Of a stretch of 64,000 nucleotides of DNA, positions 46,225-55,900 are shown one piece after another. Location of the stretch: the NCBI GenBank assembly GCA_019636345.1, contig JAHBXQ010000011.1, positions 1-64,000 of the forward strand, given 5' to 3'. The position numbers and the translations under genes were made by a program. This DNA comes from Pirellulales bacterium. GTDB lineage: Bacteria; Planctomycetota; Planctomycetia; Pirellulales; Lacipirellulaceae. The notes under the pieces were generated by a model. The model did no database searches. It was given only the letters and a program-made list of their open reading frames with translations, and was not told where the DNA came from. Position 1 is the first letter of the stretch; each line of letters opens with the position of its first letter.

Positions 46225-46715
46225 CGTGGCCCCGCGTCGCGCAAATACCGAGAGCAAAGGATGACGGCAGAGTCGCAGAGTTTGCTGAGCGTATCCCGAA
46301 GCGCTTCATCCCAGGTTTGCGAAAGTTGATTGCTGCTGATCATGGTTCTGTTCATGACCGCGAGGAACGCGAACGGCCGGGAACAGCCCAACGGCAAGCC
46401 ACGCTCGGATACGCTGCAGCCGTTTCGACTTGTCGCTAAGAGCGAACTGCTCCTGCCCGGCGCCGACGGTTGCTCGTCGTCAACGGAAGACCGACGACTG
46501 ACAACGGTCAACCAACCTTCCCGCAGAGTCACGGCCCGCGCATAGGGCCGCAATTCCGGCGCAGCCTGACCACGGCTCTCCTTCCCGAAGCCCCGCAGCA
46601 TGGAATGCGAACAATCGTCCGTTCCGCGTGGCGCGACCGCAAGCCAACTTCAGTTTGCGCCCTTTCGAGGTTGCCCGAACCCAGATGCGCCCCGCGTCGC
46701 AACTCGCAAATCGCG

Positions 46716-46745
46716 TTGCCGGTTCTCTTCGCGGCATGGTATGAT
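46716..46745 (+). promoter_or_regulatory. candidate promoter of the stress-protein gene
   Basis: TTGCCG (four of six) is followed after 18 bases by TATGAT (five of six). The -10 box overlaps a 16-bp palindrome, so the promoter may be under a repressor or activator. Confidence 0.45.
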
Positions 46746-46757
46746 GCAATTGCATCA
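46742..46757. promoter_or_regulatory. 16-bp perfect palindrome overlapping a -10 box
   Basis: TGATGCAATTGCATCA reads the same on both strands. It begins inside TATGAT and runs over the probable start site, the place of a classical repressor operator. The stress-protein ATG is 133 bases downstream. Confidence 0.55.
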
Positions 46758-46890
46758 AAAACGCGCAAAAAGCGGCGAAAACGCCCCGTTTTGTCAACGA
46801 TTCGGGCGAACCTTATCTGCGTCACGTGCGTACCAGCGAGTGGGGCGTCGCGTCTTCCGGGATGATCGTGAAACCGCGAGGAGCTGAGCC

Positions 46891-47820
46891 ATGAAGCGAT
46901 TCAGAAACATCCTCGTCGGCGTCGATCTGGCCGACGGCGACCGTCTTGTCGGCGATACCTTGTCCGCTCCGAGCGTGCAAGCAGTGGAGCAGGCCCTGTG
47001 GCTCGCCCGCACAAGCGGCGCCAAGGTCACCTTGATGTACTCCCTGGACGTCTGCGCCCGCACGCAGCAGATGATTCTCGAGAACGGCGGCCGCGACAAC
47101 ATCCACGCCCTGGCCCGCGGCGTGCTCGAAGATCTCGTCCATTCGGCCCTCGACCAAGGGGTCGACGCCACCTCTCGGGTCGAGTTCGGCCCACCCTGTA
47201 CGGAGTTGATCCAAGCTGTCCGCGACGGACAGTTCGACCTTGTCGTCATCGGCACGAAACAACACTGGGTCGTATCGCAACTCCTGTTTGGCACGACGGG
47301 GCTGAAGCTCCTTCGCAAGTGTCCCTGCCCGGTGTGGGTCGTCAAACCCAACGAACGCCGGGAGGTGACGGAGTTGCTGGTGGCTCACGATCTTTCGCCG
47401 GTGGGCGAATTGGCGCTCGAACTCGGGGCCTCGATGTCGGAGCTGTATGGGGCGAAACTTCATGTGCTGCACGCCGTCGAGCCCGAGGTCGCGGCCGCGG
47501 ACGAGTCGTTCGCGTTCACGCATCCGCCCGGCGAAGGCCGGACCGCCGTGGTTCGCTCGCGGATCGTCGAAGAATTGGGCGACTTGCACTGTGCAGAGAC
47601 GACCGCGCTGACGGTCGTCGAGAGCGATCCCGCCGAAGCGATCGTCCGCTACGTCAACGACCACGACGTCGAACTGCTCGTGCTGGGGAGCAATGCCCGC
47701 TCGGGAATCAGCGGACTGATCTCGGGCAACTTGGCCGAACAACTGTTGCCTGGCATCCGCTGTTCGGTGATGGTCGTCAAATCGGCCGACTTGCCGGCGC
47801 AGTTGCAGGACTGCGACTGA
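46891..47820 (+). CDS. tandem universal stress protein
   Basis: A 309-residue protein made of two UspA domains (about 1-148 and 150-309). Each starts with a strand-helix segment and ends in the nucleotide-loop region: VVIGTKQHWVVSQLLFGTTG in the first and LVLGSNARSGISGLISGN in the second. Both loops differ from the strict GX2GX9G(S/T) pattern, so ATP binding is uncertain. Universal stress proteins help cells survive starvation, redox or heat stress. A GAGGAG ribosome site seven bases before the ATG supports the start. A candidate promoter with an operator-like palindrome lies upstream. Confidence 0.9.
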   Translation: MKRFRNILVGVDLADGDRLVGDTLSAPSVQAVEQALWLARTSGAKVTLMYSLDVCARTQQMILENGGRDNIHALARGVLEDLVHSALDQGVDATSRVEFGPPCTELIQAVRDGQFDLVVIGTKQHWVVSQLLFGTTGLKLLRKCPCPVWVVKPNERREVTELLVAHDLSPVGELALELGASMSELYGAKLHVLHAVEPEVAAADESFAFTHPPGEGRTAVVRSRIVEELGDLHCAETTALTVVESDPAEAIVRYVNDHDVELLVLGSNARSGISGLISGNLAEQLLPGIRCSVMVVKSADLPAQLQDCD

Positions 47821-47932
47821 ACTGCGGGACGGGTCCAGACCAATCCCTCCGCGCGTCAAACCCTGCCGAGGAGTCCCCCGCTCCGCGGGCGCTGCCGCGC
47901 TGCCGAACGCGGCCGAAAAGAGAGAGAAAAAG

Positions 47933-48005
47933 TGGACAGGGGCGGGATCGAACCGCCGACACATGGATTTTCAGTCCATTGCTCTACCAACTGAGCTACC
48001 TGTCC
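47933..48005 (-). tRNA. tRNA-Phe (anticodon GAA)
   Basis: Read on the minus strand the 73-base gene folds as a cloverleaf: the acceptor GGACAGG pairs with CCTGTCC, the D-arm follows GCTCAGTTGG, the anticodon loop is CTGAAAA with GAA between ATGGA and TCCAT, and the T-arm is GGCGG, TTCGATC, CCGCC. The discriminator base is A. The 3' CCA is not encoded, so it is added after transcription. A T-rich tract follows. Confidence 0.96.
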
Positions 48006-48015
48006 CGAACTGGCC

Positions 48016-48044
48016 GTTTTAGTTCGACTGTCACTCTTTCGCAA
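48016..48044 (-). promoter_or_regulatory. candidate promoter of tRNA-Phe
   Basis: On the minus strand TTGCGA (four of six) is followed after 17 bases by TAAAAC (four of six), with the -10 box ending 11 bases before the mature tRNA. Confidence 0.45.
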
Positions 48045-48353
48045 GGGCCGAGCGCGGGGCGATTTCGATCGGGCGACGCGGGCCCTCGCTGGCGCGACTC
48101 CCCTGAATATTCCAGCCTGTTTGTCGCATTGCGAGCTTCGCCGATGCGCCGGGATTCGTTGGGTGGATAGGGTTATCGGCGCGAATCGCGGATGTTCGCG
48201 AGCCGAAATCAGCGCGGTCTGCGCCTGGGCGAATGAGCGGACGTCGGTCGTGCGAGTCGGGCCGATCGGTGCGACTTCGACCGCCGAGTCTCTGCGTGGA
48301 CGGGAGATCGAGACAAAAGGTTCCCTTTCCCCAACCCGCACGCCGTGCGCAGC

Positions 48354-48383
48354 TTGACAGAAGGAATCGACGCGGTTTACTGT
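48354..48383 (+). promoter_or_regulatory. candidate promoter of the 48.5-60.4 kb run
   Basis: A perfect TTGACA is followed after 18 bases by TACTGT (three of six). The start site would be about 115 bases before the ATG at 48506. It is the best -35 box in the window. Confidence 0.45.
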
Positions 48384-48505
48384 TTAGGTTGCGCAAGCGC
48401 TTAGGGGCCGATGACTTACGCTCACGAGCAAGTCACTCTGTCGGCCTGCTGATCGCGTCCTGGGTTGCTCGTTTCGGAACGGCGGCGACCCGTCGTCCCC
48501 GCCGG

Positions 48506-50218
48506 ATGGCGCGCACGGAACAGAACGTGGCCAAATCTGCTGAAATCACCGAGTCAACCGGGCTTCGCGCCGTTGTCGCTCCCGGGGGCGCGTCCGCGTC
48601 TCGCGGGCTGCTGCGCACGTGCCGGCGACACCTTGCGGCCAGTGCCGTCGCGCTGGTCGCGGCGATGCCGGCCACGGTTCCCTGCGCACGCGCAGTGAAC
48701 CCCGATAGTCCCGAAGTTCGGGAGTTGGTCGAGAAGGGGCTCGCGTTTCTTGAGAAGGAAACCGATCACCGCTTGGGGGGGAAGGCCCTGGTCGGGTTGA
48801 CCTTTTACAAGGCGGGCCGCGGCAAGGATCATCCCCGCGTCAAGGAAGCGATCGAAGCCTGTCGCGGCGAGGTTGGCGCGATCGCCGAGGAAAACGAAAT
48901 CTACAGCAAGGCGATCGCGGCGATCTTTCTCATCGAGATCGGCGGACACGACGCCCTCGCCGCCCAGTATTGCGGCATGCTCCAGGCCCACCAGAAAGAA
49001 CACGGGGGTTACAGCTACGTCAGCTACCAAACGGGCGATACGTCGCAGACGCAGTACGCGGCGCTCACCTTCTGGGAGATGGTCAACAACGGCGCCAGCC
49101 CTAAAGCCGAATCGGTGCAGAAGTGTCTCACGTGGCTCATGCGCACGCAGGACCCGAGCGGCCTGTGGGCCTATCAGGGGCATCTCCCCGAGGACGGCGA
49201 TCCCAACAAATTGATCCCCCAAGAGGAGCGTCCCGGCCAGTCGATGACGGCCGCAGGCCTGGGGGCGGCGCTGATCATGGGCAATGCCATGGGGCTGCTG
49301 AAGCCCCCGGCGGAGGAGATCGCTTCCGGAGGGGGCGAGGACTTGCCCGCCGCGCTCCGCCGGGCGGACGAGGGGCCGAAGAAACGGGTCGTCACGATCC
49401 CCGCCGGCGACGTCGACAGGAAGCGCCTGCTCGCGGCGGTCGAGCGGGGCAAGGCCTGGTTCGACAAGAATTACAAAATCGAGAATGCCGAGTACCAGAG
49501 CTACTATCTCTACTCGCTGGAGCGTTACCGCAGCTTCGAGGAGTACATCGACGGCCTCATCGACGAGGAACCGAGTTGGTATCAGGACGGCTTCCAACTG
49601 CTGAAAAAGACGCAGCAGGGAGACGGGGCTTGGGACGACTTCGCCGGCAAGCCTTGTGCGACCGCGTTTTCAATTCTGTTTTTGTTGCGATCGACTCAGC
49701 AGACGATCAAGGCGAGCCTTGGCGAAGGAACGCTTGTGGGAGGGCGCGGCCTGCCCCGCGATCTGTCGAAGGTGCGCCTCAAGGGAGGCATGCTGGTCGT
49801 CGAGACCAAGCCGACCGAGGTCGACCAACTGCTGGGGATGCTCGACGACACTGAGAGCGACGCTCTAGACGCGCTGCTCGACGATCCCGCCGCACTGCGG
49901 GTCGATGCAGTGAGTCCCAAAGACGCCCGCCGGTTGCAGCAAGTCGTCCGCAGCGGCAATCCGCAGGCGCGGGTGCTGGCCGTCCGCGCGCTGGCGAAGA
50001 TGCGCAGCCTCGATTACGTTCCCACGCTGCTGTTCGCGATGACCGATCCCGACCGTCGCGTGGTTCGCGAGGCGCGGGACGGCCTCCGACTGGTCAGCCG
50101 CAAGTTCGAGGGCTTCGGGCTGGGGGACAACTTCACCGACGAAGAGCGCGATTTGGCGCTCGACAAATGGAAACAGTGGTACCGTACGGTTCGCCCCGAC
50201 GCCCCCCCGTTGCCGTGA
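48506..50218 (+). CDS. prenyltransferase-like repeat protein with HEAT-like end
   Basis: A 570-residue protein. The ATG at 48506 is preferred; the longer frame upstream has no family likeness. A basic segment and a hydrophobic stretch (about 36-63, LAASAVALVAAMPATVPCA) form a signal. Residues 70 to about 420 are alpha-alpha repeats of the prenyltransferase/squalene-oxidase type (QTQYAALTFWEMV, RTQDPSGLWAYQG), again without the catalytic DxDD of cyclases. The last 100 residues include HEAT-like helices (VLAVRALAKMRSLDYVPTLL). It leads the run that includes ExbB/ExbD, 43 bp before the next gene. Function unknown; a paralogue of the 39.5-kb protein. Confidence 0.8.
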   Translation: MARTEQNVAKSAEITESTGLRAVVAPGGASASRGLLRTCRRHLAASAVALVAAMPATVPCARAVNPDSPEVRELVEKGLAFLEKETDHRLGGKALVGLTFYKAGRGKDHPRVKEAIEACRGEVGAIAEENEIYSKAIAAIFLIEIGGHDALAAQYCGMLQAHQKEHGGYSYVSYQTGDTSQTQYAALTFWEMVNNGASPKAESVQKCLTWLMRTQDPSGLWAYQGHLPEDGDPNKLIPQEERPGQSMTAAGLGAALIMGNAMGLLKPPAEEIASGGGEDLPAALRRADEGPKKRVVTIPAGDVDRKRLLAAVERGKAWFDKNYKIENAEYQSYYLYSLERYRSFEEYIDGLIDEEPSWYQDGFQLLKKTQQGDGAWDDFAGKPCATAFSILFLLRSTQQTIKASLGEGTLVGGRGLPRDLSKVRLKGGMLVVETKPTEVDQLLGMLDDTESDALDALLDDPAALRVDAVSPKDARRLQQVVRSGNPQARVLAVRALAKMRSLDYVPTLLFAMTDPDRRVVREARDGLRLVSRKFEGFGLGDNFTDEERDLALDKWKQWYRTVRPDAPPLP

Positions 50219-50261
50219 CGGTCCGGGGCAGCCCGTTTTCATCCTCCGCCGCGTCTTGCCG

Positions 50262-51134
50262 ATGGCCGTTGCACCGTCCCCAGACCGTTCGACTCGCGAG
50301 CCGCGCTACGCGCTGCCCGTGAACGCGTTCGACCGGACGGCGACGCTGCTCGTTGCGCTGTTGTTGATGGTCGGCACGGGGGTGGCGGGGTTGTCGATCG
50401 TGTTTTTCTCGAACAAATTCGGCGAGACGATCCAGGCGATCGAGTTCGTGCCGGTCGAGGCGTCAAGCCCGAACGCCAACCAGGGGATCGCCGAGGAACC
50501 GGAACCGCCCGGGGTGCAGGACGCCCCGGAACTCTCCGAGCCGCAGTTGCAGGACACGCTCGATGCGCTCGATGCGATGTCGCTTGATGCGGCGATTTTG
50601 TCCGACGAAGCCATCGACGCCGCCAAGGAAGCGGGCAAGGGCGAAGGGCTGGGAGACGCCCGACAGGCCGGGACCGGCGGGGACGGGGTCGTCGAACGCG
50701 TCCCCCGGTGGGAGCGGTGGAAGATTCGGTTCGAGCCGACCTCGCCCACGGCGTTCGCCGCTTGGCTTGACCAGTACAAGATCCGTGTCGGCGTGATCGG
50801 CCGCGACAACAAGCTGCACGTCGCGTGGAATTTCACGGGGGCCGTCGAGACCGAGACGGCCGAGTCGGTGGATTACAATGCGTGGGGCCGCACCGTGCCG
50901 GCCGACGGGCCGATGCCCCGGCTCACCAAAGAATTGGCCGCCAAGGCGGGCGTGGCGCGGTTCGGCAACTTCGCGCTGCTGTTTTTCCCGTTCGAAGCGG
51001 AAGCGTTGCTGTGGACCATCGAGAAGGCGGCCAACGAGTCGGGCGACCCCAATCGAATTCGCGAGACGGTGTTCACCGTCGTCGAGAGTCGCAACGGCTA
51101 CACGTTCGAAGTCGTCGATCAAAAATATTTTTAG
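50262..51134 (+). CDS. membrane-anchored protein upstream of ExbB (TonB-like position)
   Basis: A 290-residue protein with one N-terminal membrane helix (27-49, ATLLVALLLMVGTGVAGL) after a short cytoplasmic start, then an acidic, proline-rich linker and a C-terminal domain with WKIRFEPTSPTAFAAWLDQY. The layout resembles TonB/TolA, with an anchor, a spacer and a periplasmic domain, but no TonB C-terminal motif is evident, so this is an inference from layout and position. It lies 75 bp before exbB. A TTG at 50256 is an alternative start; the ATG at 50262 is preferred. Confidence 0.72.
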   Translation: MAVAPSPDRSTREPRYALPVNAFDRTATLLVALLLMVGTGVAGLSIVFFSNKFGETIQAIEFVPVEASSPNANQGIAEEPEPPGVQDAPELSEPQLQDTLDALDAMSLDAAILSDEAIDAAKEAGKGEGLGDARQAGTGGDGVVERVPRWERWKIRFEPTSPTAFAAWLDQYKIRVGVIGRDNKLHVAWNFTGAVETETAESVDYNAWGRTVPADGPMPRLTKELAAKAGVARFGNFALLFFPFEAEALLWTIEKAANESGDPNRIRETVFTVVESRNGYTFEVVDQKYF

Positions 51135-51209
51135 CCGGGCGAGCGCCGAGCCCGTATTCGATCTCCCATTCACATTATTTCTTGCCGAGCCGTCGCGCAA
51201 CTTACGAAC

Positions 51210-51839
51210 ATGCCTGACCTGTTTACCATCATCGGTTGGATCGTCTATTTCGTCATGGGAGTGCTGGCTCTGTGGGGCGCGTACTGCGTCATCATGGTCT
51301 GGCGGCGCGTCTCCGACACGAGATTCGTCGACGAGGAGGAGCAAGCCGAGTTTCTCGCCGAGTTGGAACAATCGCTCGGCGCGAAGAAATTCGACGCCGC
51401 AGTCGAATTGTGCGAAGGCGATCGCCGCGCGATGCCGCAGTTGGCGATGTTCGCCGTCGCGAACCGCGACCTGGGATACGCGCGGTTGCGGCGCCGAATC
51501 GGCGAGCGATTTCAACAAGACGTGATGGCCGACATCGAGCATCGGCTGAGCTGGGTCGCGACCGTCGCCAAGTCGGCCCCAATGATCGGGCTGTTGGGGA
51601 CGGTTATGGGCATGATGGGCGCTTTCGCCAAGCTCGGCGGCAGCGAGCAGGTCGACGCCACCCAAATGGCGACCGACATTCAGTTCGCGCTCACGACGAC
51701 CGCGCTGGGGTTGGCGATCGCCGTGCCGTTGGTCCTTGCCACCGCCAGCGTGAACGTGCGGATCCGCAAGATGGAAGACCTCGTCGGGGTGGGACTGGGA
51801 CGGATGTTCGAAACCTTGCGAACCCTGCTGCCGGCTTGA
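51210..51839 (+). CDS. MotA/TolQ/ExbB proton channel protein
   Basis: A 209-residue membrane protein with three predicted helices (about 8-30, 121-141 and 162-184) and the family signature APMIGLLGTVMGMMGAF (123-139). With ExbD it forms a proton-driven stator that moves energy from the inner membrane to a periplasmic partner. The long cytoplasmic loop between helices 1 and 2 is as in ExbB. It stands 67 bp before the first ExbD gene. The exact system (TonB-like, Tol-like or other) cannot be read from this protein alone. Confidence 0.93.
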   Translation: MPDLFTIIGWIVYFVMGVLALWGAYCVIMVWRRVSDTRFVDEEEQAEFLAELEQSLGAKKFDAAVELCEGDRRAMPQLAMFAVANRDLGYARLRRRIGERFQQDVMADIEHRLSWVATVAKSAPMIGLLGTVMGMMGAFAKLGGSEQVDATQMATDIQFALTTTALGLAIAVPLVLATASVNVRIRKMEDLVGVGLGRMFETLRTLLPA

Positions 51840-51906
51840 AAGCCGTTTCGCATAAGCCCGTCGGTCGTCGTCCGCGCTCCGTTCCGATTCCCTTTGCTCG
51901 CTTGCC

Positions 51907-52422
51907 ATGGCCGAAGTTGCCGCCAAAGCCGCTCCCTCGCTCGTCGACGAAGATTTCGACGACGGTCCGCTGCTGGGCGGAGAGTCGAAGCTCCCCGACG
52001 CTGAGATGGACATCACGCCGATGATCGACGTGACGTTCCTGCTTTTGATCTTTTTTATCGTTTGCTCGACGATGGACCCGAGTTCGGCGGTCGACTTGGC
52101 GGCCGCCAAGCACGGCCAAGCGGTCGGCGAGCGGGAGTGCTTCATCATCACCGTCGTCGCCGGCGGGATGGATCAGGCCCCGGTCTATCTGGCCGACGGC
52201 GACGTCGGCGACCCGTTGTCGGAGGATCTCGACGAACAGAACGAACAGATCCGCGCCGCGGTCGAAGAGGCCAAGAACGGCGACGGCAAGACCAAGCCGA
52301 AGCAGGACGTGCTGATCAAGGCTGATCGCAACGTGGCTCACCGTGACGTGGCGCGAGTGATCAAGGCGGTGTCGAAGGTTTCCGACATGCGCATCCACCT
52401 TGCGGTGGCGGAGGCGAGATAG
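51907..52422 (+). CDS. ExbD/TolR family protein 1
   Basis: A 171-residue protein with a short cytoplasmic start, a single membrane helix carrying the functional aspartate D41 (MDITPMIDVTFLLLIFF), and a periplasmic domain. The aspartate is the proton-binding residue of the family. Between residues about 105 and 130 it has an acidic and lysine-rich insertion. It is immediately followed by a second ExbD gene, whose ATG abuts its stop codon, so the two are translated together. Confidence 0.93.
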   Translation: MAEVAAKAAPSLVDEDFDDGPLLGGESKLPDAEMDITPMIDVTFLLLIFFIVCSTMDPSSAVDLAAAKHGQAVGERECFIITVVAGGMDQAPVYLADGDVGDPLSEDLDEQNEQIRAAVEEAKNGDGKTKPKQDVLIKADRNVAHRDVARVIKAVSKVSDMRIHLAVAEAR

Positions 52423-52935
52423 ATGTCGCACGACCATCAAGGGTCGCACGAGTTCGACGAATTCCTCACCACCGAGGAGATGGAAGCGACGCGCCCCCGC
52501 GACGTCGACGACGAGATGGATCTCACGCCGATGGTCGACGTGACGTTCCTGTTGTTGATCTTCTTCATGATTACCGCGGCGTTCGCGGCGTCGAAGGCGA
52601 TCAACGTTCCCCCGGTCAGCGACGACGCGGCGCAAAACCAAGTGGTCGACGATCCCGAACTTGACATGATCACCGTGCGGATCGACGCCGACAACGTGTA
52701 CTGGATCGCCGCCCCCGCATGGCCCGACGAGCAGCGGGCGATGAGCGCCGCGGCGATGCGGGACAAGCTGCGCGAGGCACGGACCGACGGCCCGAAGCCG
52801 CCGAACAAACTGCTCGTGCAGGCGCACGGCGATTCGCGTCATGAAAGCGTCGTCGCGGCGCTCGACGGCGGGGCCGGCGCCGGATGCGAGGAGATCGCCC
52901 TCATGAGCTACGAAGACGGAGACTTGGATTTCTAG
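52423..52935 (+). CDS. ExbD/TolR family protein 2
   Basis: A 170-residue ExbD relative with the functional aspartate D39 in MDLTPMVDVTFLLLIFFM and a single membrane helix. It starts directly after the stop of ExbD 1. Two ExbD subunits may form a heterodimer in the pore of one ExbB pentamer, a known but less common arrangement. The periplasmic domain differs in sequence from that of ExbD 1, so they may contact different partners. It is 54 bp before the TPR/propeller gene. Confidence 0.93.
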   Translation: MSHDHQGSHEFDEFLTTEEMEATRPRDVDDEMDLTPMVDVTFLLLIFFMITAAFAASKAINVPPVSDDAAQNQVVDDPELDMITVRIDADNVYWIAAPAWPDEQRAMSAAAMRDKLREARTDGPKPPNKLLVQAHGDSRHESVVAALDGGAGAGCEEIALMSYEDGDLDF

Positions 52936-52989
52936 TCTCCCCCCGACCCGCTTTCGCTCGCACCCCACGAACGCTCACCCGCTGACGCC

Positions 52990-55900
52990 ATGACGCCCGA
53001 CGATTTTCTTGACGTCCTCGCCGAACGCAAATCGGTCTCGACCGGCGTGATCGCCCAACTGCGGCAGAAGGTGCGGCAGGGAGACCACCGGATCACGTCG
53101 AAGAGCCTGTTGAAGTTTCTGGTGAAGAAGGAACTGATCGACCGGGACGAGGCGAAGCGGTTGCTGGAGACGTCGTTGATCGTCAGCCCGGGTGCCGAAT
53201 CGAGCATCCTGGGGCTCGTGCCGCTGCCGAAGCGGCCGAACCAACCCCCTGCGACGCCCCCCGCCGAACCCCCTGCCCCGATAAGGCGACCGGCTCGCGA
53301 GGAGGAGCCGATCGCATTGATGCCGGCCGAGGAGCTGCCGGCGGCCCCCGGCGGGCTCGAGAGTCTGCCGGGCGATCGGAGCTTGTTCTCGTCGGCAGGG
53401 CTCGACGACGCGGCCGCCGGACATGACCCGCTGCTTGAGGCCGAGGGGGGCGCTGGCGCCGACGGTTCCAGCGGGAAAAAGAAGCGATCCCGAAAAAAAC
53501 GCGACCGTCGCCGGCAGAATGAATGGGACTCGCCGCTGATCTTGCTCGGGTTCGGGGGCTTGGCGTCGCTGCTGATTGCCGGCGCGGTGATCTGGTACCT
53601 GCTGTTCCGCGAGAACGCCGACAAACTGCTCCAAGACGCGGGCCGGTTGTTCGACGCGGGGTCGTATTCGCAGGCGATCACGCAGTACGAAAAGTTTGTC
53701 GCCGATTTCCCCCGGCACTCGGATGTCAGCCAAGCCCGGGTTCGGCTGGAGATGTCCAAGCTGTGGCGCGACACGACCGGCCGCAGCGACTTCACGACCG
53801 CGCTCGCTACGGCTCAGGCGACGACTGCCGCGATTCAGGACGAGCCGGCCTTCAGCAGCGAAGGGGAGTCGGGGGGCGGAAGCCTCTCGCAAGCGAAGAG
53901 CGAGCTTTCCGAGTTGCTCGCCAAGATCGCCACGGGGCTGGCGGCCCAGGCTGAACAGGCGACCGAGCCCGCGGAGATTCGCCAGCTCATCGACTCCTCA
54001 AAGAGCGCGGTCGGGCTCTGCATGAACACCAAGTTCGTCCCGCAACGGCTGCGGCTGGACAGCGAGTTGGAATCGGTTCGCGAGACGCTCGAGCGCGTCC
54101 AGCGGCGGCTCACCCGCAACGAGGATCTTGCGCAGACGATCGCCGCGATGGACGCCGCGATCAAGGCCGCCGACCCCGCCGCGGCGTTCACGGCCCACAA
54201 GGAACTGCTGGCCACCTACCCGATGTTGGTGACCGACGAACAATTGGGGGCGAAGGTCCGCGAAGTGTCGGCCGCGGAGCAGGCCTTGGTGAAGTTCACC
54301 GCCGAGCCCCGCGCCGCCGAAACCGCCGAGCGCCCCGCTCCCCTGGCCGCCGCGATCGCTCTGGCCGAGCGACTAAGCTCTGCGGGCCCCAGCGGCGAGA
54401 CGGGCGCGATCGCCGTGCGGATCGACGGCGTGCTCTACGGCCTGTCGGCCAGCGACGGGACCCTGCTGTGGCGTCGGCCGGTCGGCGTCGGCGGGACCGC
54501 CTTCGCGGGGCCCGACGATCTGCAGATCGCCGTCGACTCGCTTCATCAGGAGGTCGTCGCCGTGGACGGCTCTTCGGGCAAGCTCGCGTGGCGCCAACCG
54601 CTGGGGGAAGCCCTCGGTCAGGGCGCCCTGCGTGACGCGACGCTGCTCGTCCCCGGCGCGTCGGGCAAGTTGTACGTCCTTGACGCCGTCAGCGGCGAGT
54701 TGCGCGGCCACGTCCAATTCAGCCAGCCGATTCGCATTCCCCCGGCGTTCAGTCCCCGCGGCGACCGAGTCTATGTCGTCGGCGATTACTCGAATCTTTA
54801 TACGCTCGACGCGCAGACCCTGTCGTGCTTGGGAGTCTACTTCGTCGGACACGCCAAAGGGAGCGTGCAGGCCCCGCCGCTGCCGGTGCTCAACAAGGTG
54901 CTCGTCGCCGAGAACGCCGGGGTCGAGACGTGCCAACTCCACGTCGTGGGGCTCGACAAACGGCAAGCGGCGATGCAGCCCGTGACGGTGTTGCGGTTGA
55001 AGGGCCCCGTCGTTACGCCGCTGTTGTCGGCCGGGCGTCGATTTGCGGCGCTCACCACGTTGGGCGAGGTCGCGGTGTACGAAGCGGGCGCCGGCGACGA
55101 CGCGGCGGCGATCACGCAACTCGCCAAGCGAGACGCGAACCTCGCCGCATCGATCGCGCCGTTCGGGATGCTCGTCGAGGGGACTCAGGAGTCGCACCTG
55201 TGGGTCGCCGCGGGCAACTTGCAGAAGTTCGCGGTCCAACCGACCGGCAATCGGCTGCCGGTCCGCACGCTGCCGCGCGACTATCCTGGAGACGTGTTCG
55301 ATCAGGCGTTGCTCCGAACCGGCGAAGTGCTGATCCATGTGCGGCGTCCGCAAAACGGCGGAGGCGCGATCGTCGAAGCCCTCGATCGCGACACCGACAA
55401 GACGCTGTGGGAGACGCGGTTGGCCGCTCCCGCCGCGGGCGCCCCGGCGGTCGATCCGCAGGGGTTGCGGATCTCGGCGGCCAGTTCCGCGGGGGGCGTG
55501 TACCTGCTCGATCGTCAATCGCTCGGCCGCCGCGTACAAGATCGCCCGCTGCGGGCCGAGGGTCCCGGCGGACAGGTCGCCCTGGACGAGTTGGTCGACC
55601 TGGGCGGCGGCCGCATGGTCGCCGGCGCCGTGGGAGCCAAGACGCTGCTTCTATTCCGCCCCGATGCCCCGCGCGATTCGCTGCTGCCGTTGCCGTTGCC
55701 GGCCGCGCTGGCGTGCGAACCGATTCCCTGGGGAGAAGGGGTCGTCGTCCCCACGCAAATCGGCCAAGTGTTTTGGTTGAGCGCCGTCGATGGCGGACAG
55801 CTGGCCGCGCCCTTCCAACCGCGGATGGAGCCGGGCCAAGACGTCGCTTGGTTGGCGCCGACGGCCGTCCCCGGCAGCGAGCTCCGGTTCGCGATCAGCG

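Larger units (their letters stand above)
46225..46890. other. 666-bp gap between the HU terminator and the stress-protein gene
   Basis: No credible gene is seen. The gap contains a degenerate CCGAC/TGACAAC-rich stretch (46464-46515) and, in its last quarter, the palindrome and promoter described next. Confidence 0.55.
48006..48505. other. 500-bp divergent gap between tRNA-Phe and a repeat protein
   Basis: No credible gene is seen. It holds a promoter for the tRNA near its left end and one for the repeat-protein gene near its right end. Confidence 0.6.

Noticed and set aside
46470-46865. A 131-codon frame in the gap before the stress-protein gene
   Set aside because: Its composition is unlike coding sequence here, and it runs over the promoter and palindrome.
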